A stretch of 24,020 bases of DNA, from contig CALCHI010000103.1 of NCBI GenBank assembly GCA_937901285.1, forward strand, positions 1-24,020. Reading direction: 5' to 3'. A program made the position numbers and the translations under genes. The notes under the pieces are model-generated. The model had not been told where the DNA came from and searched no databases. It was given only the letters and a program-made list of their open reading frames with translations. Shown here piece by piece: positions 20,876 to 24,020 of the stretch (the first letter of the stretch is position 1; the number at the start of each line of letters is the position of its first letter). This stretch comes from UBA8437 sp003445035. Lineage in GTDB: Bacteria; Planctomycetota; Planctomycetia; Planctomycetales; Planctomycetaceae.

Positions 20876-22870
20876 ATGGCGACAGGAACTCTCGACGGCA
20901 CACAGACTCCGGCCTCCGACGAGGCGGAGCAGAAGTTCCAGTATCCCGGGATCCCGGTGACCTGCGATGGCGCCGAGGCGGTGGTGTGGGTTGAGACCAG
21001 GATCTGCCAGGGGTCTGGCGCGTTTCCGATCACCAGTTCGACGACGATGGGGAGCGGATTCAACGCTGCCGTGCAGAACGGAATCCCCAACCTCTGGGGC
21101 GATCAACTGGTGTTTGTTGAGCCCGAAAGCGAGCATTCATCGGCGACGTTCTGTGAGGGGTTTGCGGCGGCCGGAGGGCGAGTCACCAACTTCACATCGG
21201 GCCAGGGCCTGGTGTTGATGAAGGAGGTCCTGTACACGATCGCCGGCAAGCGGCTGGGCGTCGTTTTCAACATCGGCGCACGCGCCCTGACCAGCCACTC
21301 GCTGAACGTCCACGCCGGTCACGACGACGTGATGTCGGTTGCCGACTGCAACTGGGGGATCCTGTTTGCACGCAACGCCCAGGAAGCCGGCGACCTGTGC
21401 TTGATCTCACGCCGCGCGGCCGAGGCGTCTCAGGTTCCGTTCATGAGCGTGCAGGACGGTTTCCTGACGACTCACACGGTCGAGAGCGTGTTGCTGTGCG
21501 AGCCGGAGTTCATGAAGGACTACATCGGCAAGCCCGAGGATCACCTGCACAACCTGATGGATCCGGACAACCCGGTTATGTCGGGAGTGGTTCAGAACCA
21601 GGACTCGTACATGAAGGGCAAGATTGCCCAGAGGTGGTACTACGACACGGTTGAGGAACATCTGCAGGACGCGTTTGACGAGTTCTACACCAAGACGGGT
21701 CGCCGCTACGGGTTCCTGGACGCGTACCGTTGCGAGGACGCCGAATACATCCTGGTCGGGATCGGTTCCTACATGGAAACGGCCCAGACGACGATCGACT
21801 ACCTGCGTGACGAGAAGGGCGTGAAGGCAGGATGTCTGAACATCTACTGCTTCCGCCCGTTCCCGGCCCGCCAGTTGGTCGACGCCCTGAAGCACTGCAA
21901 GGCGATTTCGGTCATCGAGCGGATGGACGATCCGCTCTCGACAACCGGCAACCACCTGACACGCGAGATCAAGGCGGCCTTCTGCGACGCGTTGGCGGGT
22001 CAGATGGGCCATGAGAAGATCGACCAGGCTCCACGGATCTACCACGGTTCCGCGGGGCTGGGCAGCCGCGACGTGCGACCCGGCGACATCAATGCGATCT
22101 TCGACAACATGATCAACGACGGCCAGGACTTCTTCGTTGTCGGGATCCAGCACGCGCTGGCTCTGGAGAACACCGACGACCCCGACCTGCGTCCTCCCGG
22201 AGCGTTTTCGATGCGAGGCCACTCGGTCGGCGGCTTCGGCTCGGTGACTTCCAACAAGGTGATCGCCACGATCGGGGGCCAGGTCTTCGGCAAGGACGTG
22301 CAGGCCTATCCGAAGTACGGGTCCGAGAAGAAGGGCCTGCCGACCACCTATTACCTGACCATCGCCGACTCGCACATCTTCTCACACAGCGAGCTCGAGC
22401 ACGTCAACCTGATCGTGCTCAACGACGTCACCGCCCTGGACAGCGGCCATCCGCTCAGCGGCATGGTCGATGAGGGTTCGATCTTCATGCAGAGTCCGTT
22501 CGAGGACGCCGCCGATGTCTGGACTCGGATTCCCGAGCACCAGAAGGAAGTGATTCGCAGTGGAAAGCTGCGGGTCTTCTTCACCGACATGGTCAACATC
22601 GCCCGCGAGGTGGCTTCGGTGGCCGATCTCGAGATGCGGATGCAGGGGATCGTCCTGCTGGGGGCATTCCTGAAACTGACCCCCTACGCCACCGACAGCG
22701 GCATGGACGACGAAGAAGTCTACGCGGGAGTCGAGAAGGCTCTGAGGAAGTACTTCGGCAAACGGGGTGAGCAGGTGGTCCAGGACAACCTGACCTGCGT
22801 CAAGCGAGGCTACAGCGAGATGCAGGAGATTTCCCAGGAGCTGATCCAGGGCAGCAACGGCGCCGCCTGA
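20876..22870 (+). CDS. 2-oxoacid (pyruvate):ferredoxin oxidoreductase, alpha-gamma fusion subunit
   Basis: Part of an anaerobic-type, CoA- and thiamine-diphosphate-dependent 2-oxoacid oxidoreductase passing electrons to ferredoxin. It is 664 aa from ATG 20876 (an in-frame TTG precedes it). Residues about 30-245 match PFOR domain I, with GAFPITSSTTMG (48-59), ARALTSHSLNVHAGHDD (135-151) and SVQDGFLTTH (191-200). About 275-400 is domain II (YILVGIGSYMET; CFRPFPARQ at 325-332). About 440-640 is the gamma domain III (MRGHSVGGFGSVTSN; AYPKYGSEKKGLPT). The Fe-S and thiamine domains are absent and are on the next gene, 87 bases downstream. Domain order follows single-chain PFOR. Pyruvate is the likely substrate by similarity, but another 2-oxoacid is possible. 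Confidence 0.93.
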   Translation: MATGTLDGTQTPASDEAEQKFQYPGIPVTCDGAEAVVWVETRICQGSGAFPITSSTTMGSGFNAAVQNGIPNLWGDQLVFVEPESEHSSATFCEGFAAAGGRVTNFTSGQGLVLMKEVLYTIAGKRLGVVFNIGARALTSHSLNVHAGHDDVMSVADCNWGILFARNAQEAGDLCLISRRAAEASQVPFMSVQDGFLTTHTVESVLLCEPEFMKDYIGKPEDHLHNLMDPDNPVMSGVVQNQDSYMKGKIAQRWYYDTVEEHLQDAFDEFYTKTGRRYGFLDAYRCEDAEYILVGIGSYMETAQTTIDYLRDEKGVKAGCLNIYCFRPFPARQLVDALKHCKAISVIERMDDPLSTTGNHLTREIKAAFCDALAGQMGHEKIDQAPRIYHGSAGLGSRDVRPGDINAIFDNMINDGQDFFVVGIQHALALENTDDPDLRPPGAFSMRGHSVGGFGSVTSNKVIATIGGQVFGKDVQAYPKYGSEKKGLPTTYYLTIADSHIFSHSELEHVNLIVLNDVTALDSGHPLSGMVDEGSIFMQSPFEDAADVWTRIPEHQKEVIRSGKLRVFFTDMVNIAREVASVADLEMRMQGIVLLGAFLKLTPYATDSGMDDEEVYAGVEKALRKYFGKRGEQVVQDNLTCVKRGYSEMQEISQELIQGSNGAA

Positions 22871-22957
22871 GCGGCGCGACACGTTCCGAGGCATGAACAC
22901 AACAAACATCTGCCTTCGGTGGCTTGCCGGAGGAGTTGAGAGACGAGGACAGCAGGC

Positions 22958-24020
22958 ATGGCGACAACAGACAATACGACTTCGATCAACGAGGCGAGTG
23001 ATCGAGATCCGTTCAACAACAACACCTACGGGACGTTGGTCGACAAGGAGTTCGTGCCGGTCGATCTGCCGGTGCTCGACGTCGTCGACTTCAACGAGCG
23101 GATCATCAAGGGCTACGAGGACGGTGTGGCCGAAAAGGGCCTGCCCGCGGATCTCTCGGTCGCCCGCTCGATCATCCCCGCCGGCACCGCCACGCTGCGA
23201 GACTTCAGCTACGTGGCACCCGAGATCCCGATTTACATTACCGAGAACTGCACCGGCTGCATGGACTGTGTGACCCAGTGCCCCGACACCGCAATCCTCG
23301 GCAAGGTGCTCGCCGAGAGCGACCTCACTACCCAGTTGGAAAAGATCGAGGACGTCGACGACCGCGAGATGTTTGAAGCACAGTGGTCCAAGACCCGTAA
23401 GTACTACGACGGGCCGCAGAAGAAGGGTAAGGAAGGCGGCCGCTTTTCGATCCTGATCGACCCGAGCAAGTGCAAGGGGTGTGCCGAGTGCGTGACGGCC
23501 TGTGACGACAAGGCACTGAAGATGGTGCCGAAATCCGAGGAACTGATGACCTCGATCCGCAAGTCACACCGCCTGTTCAAGGAGGTGGGTCCCTCGGATG
23601 AATCGTATGTCAACGACAACCTGCTGATCGACATGATGCTCAAGGAAGATTCCTTCATGTACGTCGGCGGTGCCGGCAGTTGTGCCGGCTGCGGCGAGGG
23701 GACGGCGTTGAGGATGATGTGTGCCGCGACCGGGGTCACCTACGGGGACCGCTGGGGGATCGTTGCCGCCACCGGCTGCAACACCGTCTATACCTCGACC
23801 TACCCCTACAATCCCTACCTGGTCCCCTGGACCAATTCGCTGTTCGAGAATGCTCCGGCCGATGCGATGGGCGTGCGGTCTCGCTGGGACCAGATCGGCT
23901 GGGAGGATTACCCGCTGTGGTGCATCGGCGGCGATGGCGCGATGTTTGACATCGGCTTCCAGTCGCTCTCGCGGATGCTCGCCTCGGGAATGAACATCAA
24001 CGTCTTCGTGCTTGATACCC
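22958..24020 (+). CDS. 2-oxoacid (pyruvate):ferredoxin oxidoreductase, ferredoxin-beta fusion subunit (3' partial)
   Basis: Open to the window end, so the C-terminus is missing (354 residues seen). Two ferredoxin-type clusters: C98, C101, C104, C108 (CTGCMDCVTQCP) and C172, C175, C178, C182 (CKGCAECVTAC, where Pro is replaced by Asp). They are separated by a roughly 60-residue insert. From about 235 starts the thiamine-diphosphate beta domain: SCAGCGEG with C242 and C245, ATGCNTVY with C274, ligands of the proximal cluster in PFOR, and GDGAMFDIG at 325-333, which binds Mg-thiamine diphosphate. The window stops just before the YSNTGG-type segment expected next. The ATG at 22958 is preceded by GAGG about 10 bases upstream. 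With the alpha-gamma gene it would form a complete enzyme. Confidence 0.92.
   Translation, partial: MATTDNTTSINEASDRDPFNNNTYGTLVDKEFVPVDLPVLDVVDFNERIIKGYEDGVAEKGLPADLSVARSIIPAGTATLRDFSYVAPEIPIYITENCTGCMDCVTQCPDTAILGKVLAESDLTTQLEKIEDVDDREMFEAQWSKTRKYYDGPQKKGKEGGRFSILIDPSKCKGCAECVTACDDKALKMVPKSEELMTSIRKSHRLFKEVGPSDESYVNDNLLIDMMLKEDSFMYVGGAGSCAGCGEGTALRMMCAATGVTYGDRWGIVAATGCNTVYTSTYPYNPYLVPWTNSLFENAPADAMGVRSRWDQIGWEDYPLWCIGGDGAMFDIGFQSLSRMLASGMNINVFVLDT

Noticed and set aside
21407..22375. 322-codon open frame on the minus strand over the oxidoreductase alpha-gamma gene
   Set aside because: Opposite a strongly conserved enzyme, codon-mirror composition, no recognisable motif.

Overview
The window is a high-GC chromosomal segment, with no rRNA, tRNA, transposase, phage gene or CRISPR array seen. 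The gene content points to a planctomycete or another member of the PVC superphylum. Pointers include an RTX-type surface protein, a large lipoprotein phosphodiesterase, several uncharacterised proteins that resemble planctomycete-specific families from memory, a pyruvate:ferredoxin-oxidoreductase-like enzyme split over two genes, and a chlamydia-like metal transporter operon. The taxonomic call is inference; no marker gene is present.

Layout, left to right. (1) 1-1310: 3' end of a calcium-binding RTX-repeat protein. (2) 1346-5583, plus strand: a tight run of thymidine phosphorylase, concentrative nucleoside transporter, cytidine deaminase and the adenine glycosylase MutY. The first three form a pyrimidine nucleoside salvage unit; MutY follows the deaminase by 17 bases. 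(3) 5716-6525: a membrane-anchored protein of unknown function. Its 3' end overlaps by 35 bases, tail to tail, a 1002-residue lipoprotein phosphodiesterase with a LecA-like domain (6491-9499, minus). (4) 9712-10863: an uncharacterised ATP-grasp protein, convergent with a SNF2-family helicase (10860-12710, minus), which is preceded by a conserved protein of unknown function (12694-13257, minus). (5) 13429-14724: a PaaK-like adenylate-forming CoA ligase.

(6) 14749-19647, minus strand: a four-gene metal ABC transporter operon in the order binding protein, ATPase, permease, permease, joined by 4-base overlaps or a short gap. Both permeases end in a DtxR/MntR-like repressor domain that keeps metal-ligand residues. 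This matches the chlamydial ytgABCD operon, where only YtgC is known to carry such a domain (YtgR). A near-perfect inverted repeat lies about 90 bases upstream of the first gene, where an operator would be expected. I consider this the most interesting system in the window.

(7) 19797-20114: a small protein of unknown function, divergent from the metal operon. (8) 20145-20632, minus: two tandem paralogous helix-turn-helix-like small proteins. (9) 20876 to the window end, plus: a PFOR-like 2-oxoacid oxidoreductase as two genes, an alpha-gamma fusion and a ferredoxin-beta fusion cut by the window edge. The two small putative regulators diverge from it and share its upstream region.
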